Below the pieces are notes generated by a model. It was not told the origin of the DNA. It was given only the letters and a program-made list of their open reading frames with translations, and made no database searches. Positions 26,685-36,109 of a DNA stretch of 64,000 nt are shown one piece after another. Source of the stretch: Rhodoferax_B sp049316285. GTDB taxonomy: Bacteria > Pseudomonadota > Gammaproteobacteria > Burkholderiales > Burkholderiaceae_C. The stretch spans positions 124,001-188,000 of the forward strand of contig NZ_JBMOXA010000010.1 in the NCBI RefSeq assembly GCF_049316285.1. The letters are read 5' to 3'. The first letter of the stretch is position 1, and the number at the start of each line of letters is the position of its first letter. Both the position numbers and the translations under genes were made by a program.

Positions 26685-27926
26685 ATGGATTTCGACTACT
26701 CACCCAAGACCAAAGAACTGCAGGGCAAGCTGCAGCGCTTCATGGACGAGCACATCTACCCCGCCGAGGCCAGCTATGCCCAGGAGTTGGCCGCCAACAC
26801 CGCAGCAGGCAAACGTTGGACGCCGCTGCAAACCATAGAAGCGCTGAAGACCAAGGCACGCTCCGCTGGTTTGTGGAATCTGTTCCTGCCGGTAGACAGC
26901 GCTGCCGCATCGGGCTACGAAGGCGCCGGCCTCACCAACCAGGAATATGCCCCCTTGGCCGAAATCATGGGTCGCGTGGTCTGGGCCAGCGAGGTGTTTA
27001 ATTGCTCGGCACCCGACACCGGCAACATGGAAACCATTGCGCGCTACGGCTCAGAAGAAAACAAGGCGCGCTGGCTGAAGCCACTGCTAGAAGGCCAAAT
27101 CCGCTCGGCCTTTGCGATGACCGAACCCGACGTGGCCTCAAGCGACGCCACCAACATCGCCACACGCATCGAGCGCCAGGGCGACGACTACGTGATCAAC
27201 GGCCGCAAATGGTGGATCTCGGGCGCGGGCGACCCGCGCTGCGCCATCTACATCACCATGGGCAAAAGCGACCCCGAGGCGCCACGCCACTCGCAGCAAA
27301 GCATGATACTGGTGCCTGCCGATACCCCCGGCGTCAAAGTCATCCGTCCACTCTCGGTGATGGGCTATGACGATGCGCCGCACGGCCACATGGAGATGAC
27401 ATTTGAGAATGTGCGCGTGCCCGCCAGCAATATGCTGCTGGGTGAAGGTCGTGGCTTCGAGATCGCCCAGGGCCGGCTGGGCCCGGGCCGCATCCACCAT
27501 TGCATGCGCCTCATAGGGTTGGCCGAACGTGCGCTCGAGCTGATGTGCAAACGGGCCTCCAGCCGCGTGGCCTTTGGCAAACCGGTCGCGGCCCAGACCG
27601 TCACACAAGAACGCATTGCCGAAGCGCGCTGCAAGATCGACATGGCACGCCTGCTCACGCTGAAGACGGCCTGGCTGATGGACGTGGCCGGCAACAAGGT
27701 GGCCAAGAACGACATCGCCATGATCAAGGTGGTGGCCCCCAGCATGGCCTGCCAGGTGATCGACTGGGCCATGCAAGTACACGGCGGCGGCGGCATGAGC
27801 GACGACTTTCCACTGGCCAACGCCTATGCCCACGCGCGCACACTGCGTTTTGCCGACGGCCCGGACGAAGTGCACCGCAACGCCATTGCCAAGATGGAAC
27901 TCGGCAAATACGCGGTCAGGACCTGA
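26685..27926 (+). CDS. Acyl-CoA dehydrogenase family protein (ACAD10/11-like)
   Basis: FAD-dependent enzyme of 413 residues with the three-part acyl-CoA dehydrogenase fold. The first signature is AFAMTEPDVASSDATN (about residues 143-158), the substrate/FAD region follows with WWISGAGDPRC near residue 179, and the C-terminal helical domain contains QVHGGGGMSDDFPLA near residue 363. Sequence style and the kinase gene just upstream place it with ACAD10/ACAD11, where the enzyme eliminates phosphate from 4-phosphohydroxyacyl-CoA to form an enoyl-CoA. A Shine-Dalgarno AAGGAG precedes ATG 26685. It could also be a plain medium/long-chain dehydrogenase. Confidence 0.9.
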   Translation: MDFDYSPKTKELQGKLQRFMDEHIYPAEASYAQELAANTAAGKRWTPLQTIEALKTKARSAGLWNLFLPVDSAAASGYEGAGLTNQEYAPLAEIMGRVVWASEVFNCSAPDTGNMETIARYGSEENKARWLKPLLEGQIRSAFAMTEPDVASSDATNIATRIERQGDDYVINGRKWWISGAGDPRCAIYITMGKSDPEAPRHSQQSMILVPADTPGVKVIRPLSVMGYDDAPHGHMEMTFENVRVPASNMLLGEGRGFEIAQGRLGPGRIHHCMRLIGLAERALELMCKRASSRVAFGKPVAAQTVTQERIAEARCKIDMARLLTLKTAWLMDVAGNKVAKNDIAMIKVVAPSMACQVIDWAMQVHGGGGMSDDFPLANAYAHARTLRFADGPDEVHRNAIAKMELGKYAVRT

Positions 27927-28076
27927 TCTCACGCGGCTCTTGAGCGCGGCCTCTGCGGGCGTGCGGGTAGCGCAAATACCGCCGCCTGCAGAGTCCAAAC
28001 ATTTGGCCTACAGTCGGCGACGGCCCTTCACCATGGGCCGGCCCATTGCCAACCACCGACTTGTAGGACGCTGCTC

Positions 28077-28778
28077 ATGATTGAAGTTTTCTCCTGGCCC
28101 ACACCCAATGGCCACAAAGTGCACATCATGCTGGAGGAGTGCAAGCTCCCCTACACCGTGAAGGCGGTGAACATCGGCAAGGGGGACCAGTTTGACCCGG
28201 CGTTTTTGAAGATCAGCCCGAACAACAAAATCCCGGCCATGGTCGACCCCAATGGCCCGGACGGCAAACCCATAGCGCTGTTTGAATCCGGCGCCATCCT
28301 GCTCTACCTGGCGAGCAAGACCGGCAAGTTTTTGCCCAAGAGCGACCGCGCCAAATTTGACGTATTGCAATGGCTGATGTTCCAGATGGGCGGCGTGGGG
28401 CCCATGCTCGGCCAGGCGCACCACTTTCGTATGTACGCCCCCGAAAAACTGCCCTATGCCATCGACCGCTACACCAACGAAGCCAAGCGTTTGTACGGCG
28501 TGATGGACACCCAGTTGGCCAACCGCAAATTCATTTCAGGCAACAGCTACACCATTGCCGACATCGCCATCTTCCCGTGGCTGCGCAGTTGGCAGAACCA
28601 GGGCATAGACTGGGCCGATTTCCCGCACCTCAAAGACTGGTTTGACCGCATCGCCGCACGCCCGGCGGTGCAGCGTGGCGTCAAGGTGCTGGCCGATCAG
28701 CGCAAACCGATCACCGACGACAAGTCGCGCGACATTTTGTTCGGCGCCACCCAGCATCAGCGGCACAAGGCCAGCTAA
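28077..28778 (+). CDS. Nu-class glutathione S-transferase (YfcG-like)
   Basis: Soluble thiol enzyme of 233 residues. The N-terminal thioredoxin-like domain has WPTPNGHKV near residue 7, where Nu-class enzymes have TPNGxK with Thr/Asn instead of a catalytic Cys or Tyr. It is followed by SPNNKIPAMVD with the cis-Pro near residue 53, and by LFESGAILLYLA near residue 70, which binds glutathione. The C-terminal helical domain runs from about residue 95. E. coli YfcG of this class acts as a disulfide-bond reductase using bound glutathione. The gene lies 150 bases after the acyl-CoA dehydrogenase gene with no terminator seen between. Confidence 0.92.
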   Translation: MIEVFSWPTPNGHKVHIMLEECKLPYTVKAVNIGKGDQFDPAFLKISPNNKIPAMVDPNGPDGKPIALFESGAILLYLASKTGKFLPKSDRAKFDVLQWLMFQMGGVGPMLGQAHHFRMYAPEKLPYAIDRYTNEAKRLYGVMDTQLANRKFISGNSYTIADIAIFPWLRSWQNQGIDWADFPHLKDWFDRIAARPAVQRGVKVLADQRKPITDDKSRDILFGATQHQRHKAS

Positions 28779-28793
28779 GCCTCTCCGGGCGAC

Positions 28794-31700
28794 TCATGTC
28801 ATGTGGTCTGGCACAGTGTCCACCGGCTGGTTTTTGCCATGGGCATGGGCCAACAGCCAGACCATCAATTCGTCCAGATGCAGGGGCCGGCAGAAGTATT
28901 GCCCTTGACCAAACGGGCAACCCAGTCGGCGTAACGCCGCCAGTTGTTCGGCCGATTCAATGCCCTCGGCCGTCACGCCGAGGCCGACGCTTCGCGCGAC
29001 CGCCATCACCGCACGCATAAACGATTCACTGGCGGCATTGGATGCCAGGTCGGACACCAGACTGCGGTCAACCTTGAGCATGCCAACCTTGAAGCGGTGC
29101 AGATGGATCAGGCTCGCGTGGCCGGTGCCGAAGTCATCTATCGTCAGGCGTACACCGCGGGACTGAAGTTCGCGCTGCAACTCCCCGACAAAGGGGGTTT
29201 CGTCGAACAGCACTTCCTCAGTCACATCCAACTCAAGCAACTCGGGCTGCAATCCAGAACTGGCCAAGGCGGCGTCCACGATAGGCAACAGATTGTTGTG
29301 ACGGAACTGGCGTGGCGACAAATTCACGGCGATGGGCAAGGCCACGCCGAAGTGCTGCTGCAACTGCACCGCCGCCGCACAAGCCTGCGCCAGCACCCAC
29401 TCGCCCATGGCCACAATGCAGCCGGTTTCTTCGGCCAAGGCGAGAAACTGCTCGGGGTACAACATGTCCAGCCCTGGCAGGTTCCAGCGCAACAAAGCCT
29501 CTATGCCGCAAACATCACCGCTCAGCAAATCGAGCCGCGGTTGGTAATGCAGCACCAATTGATGTTTACCGAGGGCAGCCCGCAAATGCTCTTCCAGGCC
29601 TCGGCGATGCAGCGACTCGGACTGCATTTGCGCGACAAAAACACGGTAGGCATCGCGTCCGTGTTTTTTGGCCTCATACATCGCGATGTCGGCGTTTTGC
29701 AGCAGTGCGGCCAGATCGGCACCGTCCCCGGGATAGAGGGCAATGCCCACGCTGACCGTCACATTCAACTCACGCTCGCCGGCGTGAATCGCCGGTTGCA
29801 CGGCCTCGACAATTTTTTGCGCCACCATGGTGGATTCATTGCGCCCGTCGACATCGCTGAGCACCACACAGAATTCGTCGCCCCCCATGCGCGCCACGGT
29901 ATCCGACTGGCGCACCGTAGCACGCAAACGCGCGGCCACTTCCTTGAGCACCACATCACCCACGCTATGGCCCAGGGAATCGTTGATCTGCTTGAAGTGG
30001 TCCAGATCCAGCAACATCACAGCCATGGTGCGGTTGTTGCGTTTGGCGTGTTCAATGGCCACGGCCACGCGGTCATGCAACAAGGCGCGGTTCGGCAGGT
30101 CGGTCAAGGTGTCGTGGTGGGCCAGGTGACGGATGCGGCTCTCCGAACGTTTGCGTTCGCTGATGTCATAGGCAATGCCCACAAAGCCGGTGGCTTTGCC
30201 ATCTACGCCGCGCATCACCGCCAAGGCCATGTTGACCGCCAGATGTGAACCGTCTTTACGCCTGAAGAGCCACTCACGCTCTTCGGTGAGACCCCGTAAG
30301 ACGCGGGCCCCCACCGCACCGGTGGGCACCGCCAGCCCCAGTTCCATCGATGCTTGCTCGGCATGGGCCTTCAGTTCCTCCGCAGTCATGAGGGTCTCGG
30401 CCGCTGGTCGCCCCACCAGTTCGTCGCGTCCGTACCAAAGCATGCGTTCGGTGGCCGCGTTGGCCGCGCGAATGCGGCCATGCGTGTCCGTCACGATGAC
30501 CATGAAGGGTGCACTTTGCAGTATGGCCGCGTTTAATTGCGCCATCTCCCGCGTGTATTGGTCGGCGCGTTTTTGCTCGGTCACATCGCTGAGCATGACG
30601 ACGAAGCCACGCTGGCCCTCCAGCCGCATGACACTGGCCGCCGTGCGCACCTCGATGTCGCGTGCGTCGACGGTGCGTACCGCAGACTCCATGCGCCACG
30701 GGGCTTCCATCGGGTCGTCGAGCATTTGCTGCAGTGGCAGCGGTAGCAGCGCACTCAAAGGCAAACCCTCCATCCCGCGCGCCGGATACCCCAGCACCGC
30801 CTCGGCGGCGGCATTCGCCCCCAGCACCCGCCCCATGGCGTCGGCCGTGACAATGCCCTCGGCCGAATGCGCCACGATGGCTTGCGCCCAGGCCTCGCTG
30901 CGCCTGTAGGCCTGGCCCAGGGTGTCGGCGCGGGTTTCGGCCCGCGTGCGCAACAGAATCAACAGCCCCAGCAAACTGCTGAGCAGCAGAGTCAGAATGC
31001 TGCCGATGATCAGCACCGAAGTGGAATGGCGCCACGGCTCGCCACTCTGCTCGGGCAGAGACGTGAACTGCAGCGTCCAAGTGCGCTGGCCATACTCCAT
31101 GGGCACCAGGCGCTGCAATGGCTCCAGCCCCTTCTCCGGCGCGATCTGGTTGGTGCGCAGGCTGAAGATTTCAGCGTCCGCCGCATTGCGCTGGCCCGCG
31201 TAGAGCTGCACGGCCAAACGGTCCCCTTCGGTGCGCAACACGGCGGACATGAAGTCATCAACGCGGATCAACGCGAACAGATACCACTGGATGGCGCCAC
31301 GCCGGTCCAGCACCGACTCCAGCGCAACCCCCTTGCGGTAGACCGGCATGATGAGCATGGTCTGCGCCACATCCGCACCGAACTCAACCGGCAACACGGT
31401 TTTGTCAGAAAGCGCAACGTCTGCGCTATCACGCGCCTGTTGCACGGCCTCCACCACCGCAGGCTGGGCCAAGAGATCCAGGCCCAGCAGCGGATGTATC
31501 AGCAGTGGATCGGTGGGTGTGGCGGCGGGCAATGCTGGCCGGGCGCCTCTCTGCGTCGGCTCGGCATAAAAAACCGGCGCATACACGGCACGTTCGCCAA
31601 TCGGCCGGATGCTAAAAGACCGGAATGCCGCAGACTCGCCGCGCACCCGTCTCTCCAACGCCGCTGATTCACCCCCGCGGACCACTTGTGCCACCCCCAG

Positions 31701-32039
31701 AACCTGCAGTCCCGGGTATTGGGCATCCAGGCTCATCTGCTGGCCGAACACATGCCATTCGGCACGGCTGACGTCGTCGGAGGCGGAGAAAAGACCGGCA
31801 CCAGCGCGTAGCAACTGCTCGTTGGCGGCCAAACGCGCGCGCATCGTGCCCACCAGTTGCTCAACCTGCTGGTCGAACTGCTGCACACGCCGCACCCGCT
31901 CCAACTGCAGGCTGCGCGTCCACTCGTGCCAGGTCAGCGCGGCGCCGCCAATCAACACCAGAACCAGCATCAGCCACGACCATGACACCACTGCACGACC
32001 TCGCGTGAACAGTAAGCTGCGCAGCAAATGGGGCTTCAT
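28794..32039 (-). CDS. CHASE-PAS-PAS-GGDEF-EAL membrane signalling protein
   Basis: Cyclic-di-GMP turnover protein of 1081 residues. A first membrane helix (about 17-38) is followed by a periplasmic CHASE sensor (about 60-320), a second helix (about 345-366), two PAS/PAC domains (about 385-500 and 510-640), a GGDEF domain and an EAL domain. The cyclase site is intact (MGGDEF), with an RxxD inhibitory site five residues upstream (RQSD). The EAL domain has EALLRWN, DDFGTGHASL and AEGIES, so the phosphodiesterase residues also look intact; net activity cannot be judged. The ligand of CHASE is unknown. It is transcribed alone and converges with the GST gene, 15 bases away. Confidence 0.95.
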   Translation of the reverse strand: MKPHLLRSLLFTRGRAVVSWSWLMLVLVLIGGAALTWHEWTRSLQLERVRRVQQFDQQVEQLVGTMRARLAANEQLLRAGAGLFSASDDVSRAEWHVFGQQMSLDAQYPGLQVLGVAQVVRGGESAALERRVRGESAAFRSFSIRPIGERAVYAPVFYAEPTQRGARPALPAATPTDPLLIHPLLGLDLLAQPAVVEAVQQARDSADVALSDKTVLPVEFGADVAQTMLIMPVYRKGVALESVLDRRGAIQWYLFALIRVDDFMSAVLRTEGDRLAVQLYAGQRNAADAEIFSLRTNQIAPEKGLEPLQRLVPMEYGQRTWTLQFTSLPEQSGEPWRHSTSVLIIGSILTLLLSSLLGLLILLRTRAETRADTLGQAYRRSEAWAQAIVAHSAEGIVTADAMGRVLGANAAAEAVLGYPARGMEGLPLSALLPLPLQQMLDDPMEAPWRMESAVRTVDARDIEVRTAASVMRLEGQRGFVVMLSDVTEQKRADQYTREMAQLNAAILQSAPFMVIVTDTHGRIRAANAATERMLWYGRDELVGRPAAETLMTAEELKAHAEQASMELGLAVPTGAVGARVLRGLTEEREWLFRRKDGSHLAVNMALAVMRGVDGKATGFVGIAYDISERKRSESRIRHLAHHDTLTDLPNRALLHDRVAVAIEHAKRNNRTMAVMLLDLDHFKQINDSLGHSVGDVVLKEVAARLRATVRQSDTVARMGGDEFCVVLSDVDGRNESTMVAQKIVEAVQPAIHAGERELNVTVSVGIALYPGDGADLAALLQNADIAMYEAKKHGRDAYRVFVAQMQSESLHRRGLEEHLRAALGKHQLVLHYQPRLDLLSGDVCGIEALLRWNLPGLDMLYPEQFLALAEETGCIVAMGEWVLAQACAAAVQLQQHFGVALPIAVNLSPRQFRHNNLLPIVDAALASSGLQPELLELDVTEEVLFDETPFVGELQRELQSRGVRLTIDDFGTGHASLIHLHRFKVGMLKVDRSLVSDLASNAASESFMRAVMAVARSVGLGVTAEGIESAEQLAALRRLGCPFGQGQYFCRPLHLDELMVWLLAHAHGKNQPVDTVPDHMT

Positions 32040-32162
32040 CTTCGGCGGCGGGCAGGGGCAGATCTAATCTAGAACAGCATCCTACCCGCAAGCGTCTCGA
32101 ATCCCAAGGCGAAGCGTTGATGCGGCCCCAGGCCCAAAGACAAAAAGGAGATCAGAAGAAGA

Positions 32163-32239
<77 letters not shown>

Positions 32240-32311
32240 TTTTGCTGCAAACGTGCGGCCAGCGCACGTTTCAGCTGGTCGGCAATTTTAGCGTCTTATC
32301 GACCGGCCCCG

Positions 32312-33046
32312 TCACAACTGCACGGCTCGGCCAATAAATTGGATGGGGCCGGTGGGCCGCCCCGTCGGCGAGCCGTTGGCGGGCTCCAGTGTCAACTCGA
32401 ACAACTGGTTGGGCTGCAGCGGCGGCAACTTGTCGAGCGGGATCTGCAGCGTTTGCCCGGGCTGCACCAGCCCCAGCGAAACCGGGCCGCTCCAGCCGTC
32501 GGCCTTGGTCCAGAACTGCAGCGACTTTTCGGCTGGCACCGCCGCACGGCCGGGCTCGCCCAGCGGCACCAGCTTGATTTGCTGCCTAGCGCCGCCGCCC
32601 GCTGTTCCACCCTGCACCGCCTGCACCACCCAACCGGGGGCCTGGCTCTGCGGCGCCACCAGCACCACAAGGTAACCCGGTGCGGCCGGCCCCGCCATTT
32701 CGCGCTGCAGCAGCACAGAGGCCATGATGGCCGCTGCCGCAAAACCGGTGGCCGCCAGGCCGCGCCAGAGGTTCAGGCTTTGCCACCAGCCAACGGGCTT
32801 GGGCCGTTGCGCCACGGCCTGCACGGGGTCAAGGCTCAATTCAATGCGCCGCCACAATCCGGGCGAAGGTTCCACCGGCTCGGCCAACGCAGCCAATGGC
32901 AATAGCCGTTCTTGCCATGCGGTGATGGCAGCGCGCAAAGCGGCATCGGTAGATAGACGTTGCGCCACCTCGCTGCGTTGCGCAGCCGACAAGGTGCCCA
33001 GCACGTACTCGCTGGCCAGGTCTTGAATCTCTTCAGGGGTCGTCAT
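32312..33046 (-). CDS. Anti-sigma factor (RskA/anti-sigma-K type)
   Basis: Single-pass inner-membrane protein of 244 residues that would hold the partner ECF sigma factor at the membrane. The cytoplasmic N-terminal part (about 1-90) has the zinc-free anti-sigma helix bundle pattern beginning with EEIQDLASEYVLGTLSAAQ. A membrane helix lies at about 95-115 (GLAATGFAAAAIMASVLL), and the C-terminal periplasmic domain matches RskA, rich in Pro/Gln and beta strands. Its ATG overlaps the sigma factor stop (ATGA), the usual coupling that balances sigma and anti-sigma amounts. The signal it senses is unknown. The tRNA-Arg gene follows. Confidence 0.9.
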   Translation of the reverse strand: MTTPEEIQDLASEYVLGTLSAAQRSEVAQRLSTDAALRAAITAWQERLLPLAALAEPVEPSPGLWRRIELSLDPVQAVAQRPKPVGWWQSLNLWRGLAATGFAAAAIMASVLLQREMAGPAAPGYLVVLVAPQSQAPGWVVQAVQGGTAGGGARQQIKLVPLGEPGRAAVPAEKSLQFWTKADGWSGPVSLGLVQPGQTLQIPLDKLPPLQPNQLFELTLEPANGSPTGRPTGPIQFIGRAVQL

Positions 33047-33708
33047 ACCGCAACACCCCCCATACAAGTGCGCAGGCTGTTCATGCCGCGTTTGATCCAG
33101 GCCTTCACGGTGCCCAGCGGTGTCTTGGTGCGCTGCGCAATTTCGCCGTGCGAACAGCCATCGACATAGGCAAACAGAATGCAGTTGCGCCGCGCCGGCT
33201 CCAGCTGCGCCAGGCAGTCGTTCAACTGGCCCAGGTTGGCGCGCAAGGCAAAGGCATCTTCCACGTCCGCATGGGCATCCAGGGCCTGGCGGCTTTCGAC
33301 GGCGGCCGTGGTTTCTTCGTCTACCGTCACCTGGCGCGCCCCGTTGCGCACGGCGTTCAGCGCCAGGTTGCGTACCACGCTGTAGATCCAGCCACGGCCC
33401 GAGCCGAGTTGTGCATCAAACCGGCTGGCCTGGTTCCAGATGTTCAGGAACGCGTCGTGCACCACGTCTTCGGCCAACTGGCGCTGCCGCACGATGCGCA
33501 GCGCCACGCCCAGCAGGTAACGGCTCTCGGTCTGGTAGATGTGTTGCAGCGCCATGCGGTCTCCCCCGGCGCAAGCCTGCAAGGCGCGCTCGTAGTCGAA
33601 AGTGTTGGGGGAATCTGCGGCGTTGGGCACGTGGCTTGAGGTGTGTCCGGTGGGCGGCTGGTGCCACCACCCTCGCCTCGTTCGCCGCAGTTTAGGCGAA
33701 GCGCCCAC
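33043..33708 (-). CDS. ECF RNA polymerase sigma factor (SigK-like)
   Basis: Alternative sigma factor of about 221 residues with region 2 (about 50-115, including the core-binding stretch AEDVVHDAFLNIWNQA) and region 4 (about 160-212, HTH around CSHGEIAQRTKTPLGTVKAWIKRG). GTG 33708 was chosen because it has GAGGA six bases upstream; a second GTG at 33630 also precedes region 2 but has no ribosome-binding site. The first 36 residues are basic and not part of the fold, so a shorter protein is possible. It is the middle gene of a DUF3455-sigma-anti-sigma operon. In related operons the sigma factor responds to oxidative stress; that is not shown here. Confidence 0.9.
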   Translation of the reverse strand: MGASPKLRRTRRGWWHQPPTGHTSSHVPNAADSPNTFDYERALQACAGGDRMALQHIYQTESRYLLGVALRIVRQRQLAEDVVHDAFLNIWNQASRFDAQLGSGRGWIYSVVRNLALNAVRNGARQVTVDEETTAAVESRQALDAHADVEDAFALRANLGQLNDCLAQLEPARRNCILFAYVDGCSHGEIAQRTKTPLGTVKAWIKRGMNSLRTCMGGVAV

Positions 33709-33731
33709 GTCTATCCTCGAATGCCCCTAGC

Positions 33732-34286
33732 TTATGCCGCCTTCCAGAAAATGTAGTCGGCCTGGTACTTCACCACTTCGCGCGCACCCTTGTTGGCTGC
33801 GGTGCAGGCGGCGGCGGGCGCTACGCCGCCCTTGGTGGCCACGCGCTGGATGTGTGTCACGCCACTCATCGCCCCCATGCCCATGGCGGGGTTGGCCTTC
33901 ACCAGTTGGTAGGGGATATTGCCTGCACCGGCTGGGGCCACGGCCAATTGTGTGGCGGTAATCTTGGAGCCGTCCATAGACTCCCAAGTGGCTGGCGGGC
34001 CGTAATATTTGCCGACCTGTTTGCCCGCGCGGTTGTTCAGCGCGGCATCGGGCCCGACAAAAAACCACTCCATGGCGCCGGGCGTGCCGGCCTTGTCGCG
34101 GCATTCATAAGTGATCTGGCCCACACCCACGGTTTCCATGACCACCTTGTTGCCAGCGGGTACTTTCACGGCATCGGGCAGGCTGTCCTGGCTGAACATG
34201 GGTTGCATCGACATGCTGCCGCAAGCGGTCAGCAAAGCGGTGGCGGAGATGGCGGCGGCGACCAGCGTGAGGTTTCGAATCGACAT
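33732..34286 (-). CDS. DUF3455 lipoprotein
   Basis: Secreted lipoprotein of 184 residues. The signal peptide ends in the lipobox LLTAC with Cys22. The rest matches the DUF3455 family: VPAGNKVVMETVGVGQITYEC near residue 42, PPATWESMDGSKI near residue 98, and two further Cys (about 62 and 160) that could form a disulfide. The function of the family is unknown. The gene has a good Shine-Dalgarno sequence (AGGAG) and ends 23 bases before the sigma factor start, so it is probably the first gene of the sigma operon. It could be a target or a sensor partner of the sigma/anti-sigma pair (inference). Confidence 0.85.
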   Translation of the reverse strand: MSIRNLTLVAAAISATALLTACGSMSMQPMFSQDSLPDAVKVPAGNKVVMETVGVGQITYECRDKAGTPGAMEWFFVGPDAALNNRAGKQVGKYYGPPATWESMDGSKITATQLAVAPAGAGNIPYQLVKANPAMGMGAMSGVTHIQRVATKGGVAPAAACTAANKGAREVVKYQADYIFWKAA

Positions 34287-34439
34287 GGTGTGCTCCTGTT
34301 AGCAGTTGGAAAAACCGCAGCCTGGTTGGCTGCTACAGGTACTACACGCGAGGGACGTTTTTGGATGCAGTGGGGCAAAAAATATTTTGAGGCCGCATTT
34401 CGCGGCTCACCGCTAAAGCGTTTTTGCCAAAATAAGCGC

Positions 34440-34925
<486 letters not shown>

Positions 34926-35873
34926 TTAAGGCGCCTGGTAAACCAGCACCTTGAGCGACTTGTCTTCCGACACGTCGGCAAACACCGCCGGGTTGGCCAC
35001 GCGCTGCACAAACGTCAACGCAGGCACCAGTTCTTGCATCTGCTCCTGCAGAAAGGCCACGCCAAGTTCCGGCGCGTTCAGGCACAACATGGCATGGCCG
35101 CCGCTCTGCAGCAGCTCGGGCAGGCGGCGCATCAGCCGGGCATAGTCTTTGGTGGCGACAAAGCTGCCCTTCTGAAAACTCGGCGGGTCCACAATCACCA
35201 GGTCGTAAGGGCCACCGCGTGTGATCTTGCCCCAGGTCTTGAAGATGTCGTGCGGCAGAAAACTCGCGCCCGCCGTGCCTTCGTTGGCCAAGCCGTTGAG
35301 CCTGTGGTTCTGCTGCCCGGTGGCGATGGCACCCTGCCCCATGTCGACATTGACCACATGGTGCGCACCGGCCTGCAGCGCCACCACCGAAAAGGCACAG
35401 GTGTAGGCAAACAGGTTCAGCACCTTGAAGCGCAAGCGCCCCGTGGCGTCGGCATGGCCAGCCACGTGTTCGCGCACCCAGCGGCGCCCCTCGGCCATGT
35501 CGAGAAACAGGCCGTGGTTTTGCCCCTTGAGCAACTGCACCTTGAAGCGCGCGCCCTGCTCGGTCACCACATGCGGGTCGGGCACACTGCCGGCCAGCAG
35601 CCGGGTGTCGCTGCCCCCGGCTTGCCGGCATTGGTACACCCAGTTCAGCGGCTGGTCCGGTGCGAGCTGTTGCCAGCGCCCGGCCAAGGCCGCGCCAATG
35701 GTGGCGAGATCTTCTTCCGCCAGCGGCTGAAAACTCGTCAACAGCCACACCGGCGCAAAGTAGTCCAAGGCCAGGTGTTCGCAGCCCGGATACAAGCCAC
35801 CTCGGCCATGGAAGATACGCTGGGCATCGGTGGAGAGGGCCATCTGGGCGATGGCGTTGAGCAAGGCTTGCAT
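34926..35873 (-). CDS. SAM-dependent methyltransferase, RlmI/RlmK-like
   Basis: Class I methyltransferase of 315 residues related to the rRNA methyltransferases RlmI/RlmK. The SAM-binding core starts near residue 150 with VLNLFAYTCAFSVVALQAGA, the motif IV segment is DPPSFQKG near residue 228, and an upstream strand reads GQNHGLFLDMAEGRRW as in this family. The N-terminal PUA domain of E. coli RlmI is not evident. The TCSC/FSCS stretch that holds the catalytic Cys of RlmI is replaced by LCLNAPELG, so cytosine-C5 methylation is doubtful and the target is open. The 236 bases between this gene and the IclR fusion gene hold its promoter region and no gene. Confidence 0.85.
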   Translation of the reverse strand: MQALLNAIAQMALSTDAQRIFHGRGGLYPGCEHLALDYFAPVWLLTSFQPLAEEDLATIGAALAGRWQQLAPDQPLNWVYQCRQAGGSDTRLLAGSVPDPHVVTEQGARFKVQLLKGQNHGLFLDMAEGRRWVREHVAGHADATGRLRFKVLNLFAYTCAFSVVALQAGAHHVVNVDMGQGAIATGQQNHRLNGLANEGTAGASFLPHDIFKTWGKITRGGPYDLVIVDPPSFQKGSFVATKDYARLMRRLPELLQSGGHAMLCLNAPELGVAFLQEQMQELVPALTFVQRVANPAVFADVSEDKSLKVLVYQAP

Positions 35874-36109
35874 GGGTTTGATGACTGGAAAAATAAGAAA
35901 GACGGGGCGCCGCGCTTGGCGGTTGCAGTCCAGGAACCGGCCAGCACAACCAACAGGCGCCTAGAACTGAGAATGCTTTGGACTGTAGCGCAGGCAATAC
36001 AAGCACTGGCTGCCTGCAGAACAAAAGTAATCTGCGTCTTCCGCCCGAGACGGCGATCACACAGATTGCACTCCGCTTCTACCGGCCACCCGGGCGATCA
36101 GTTCGCCGG

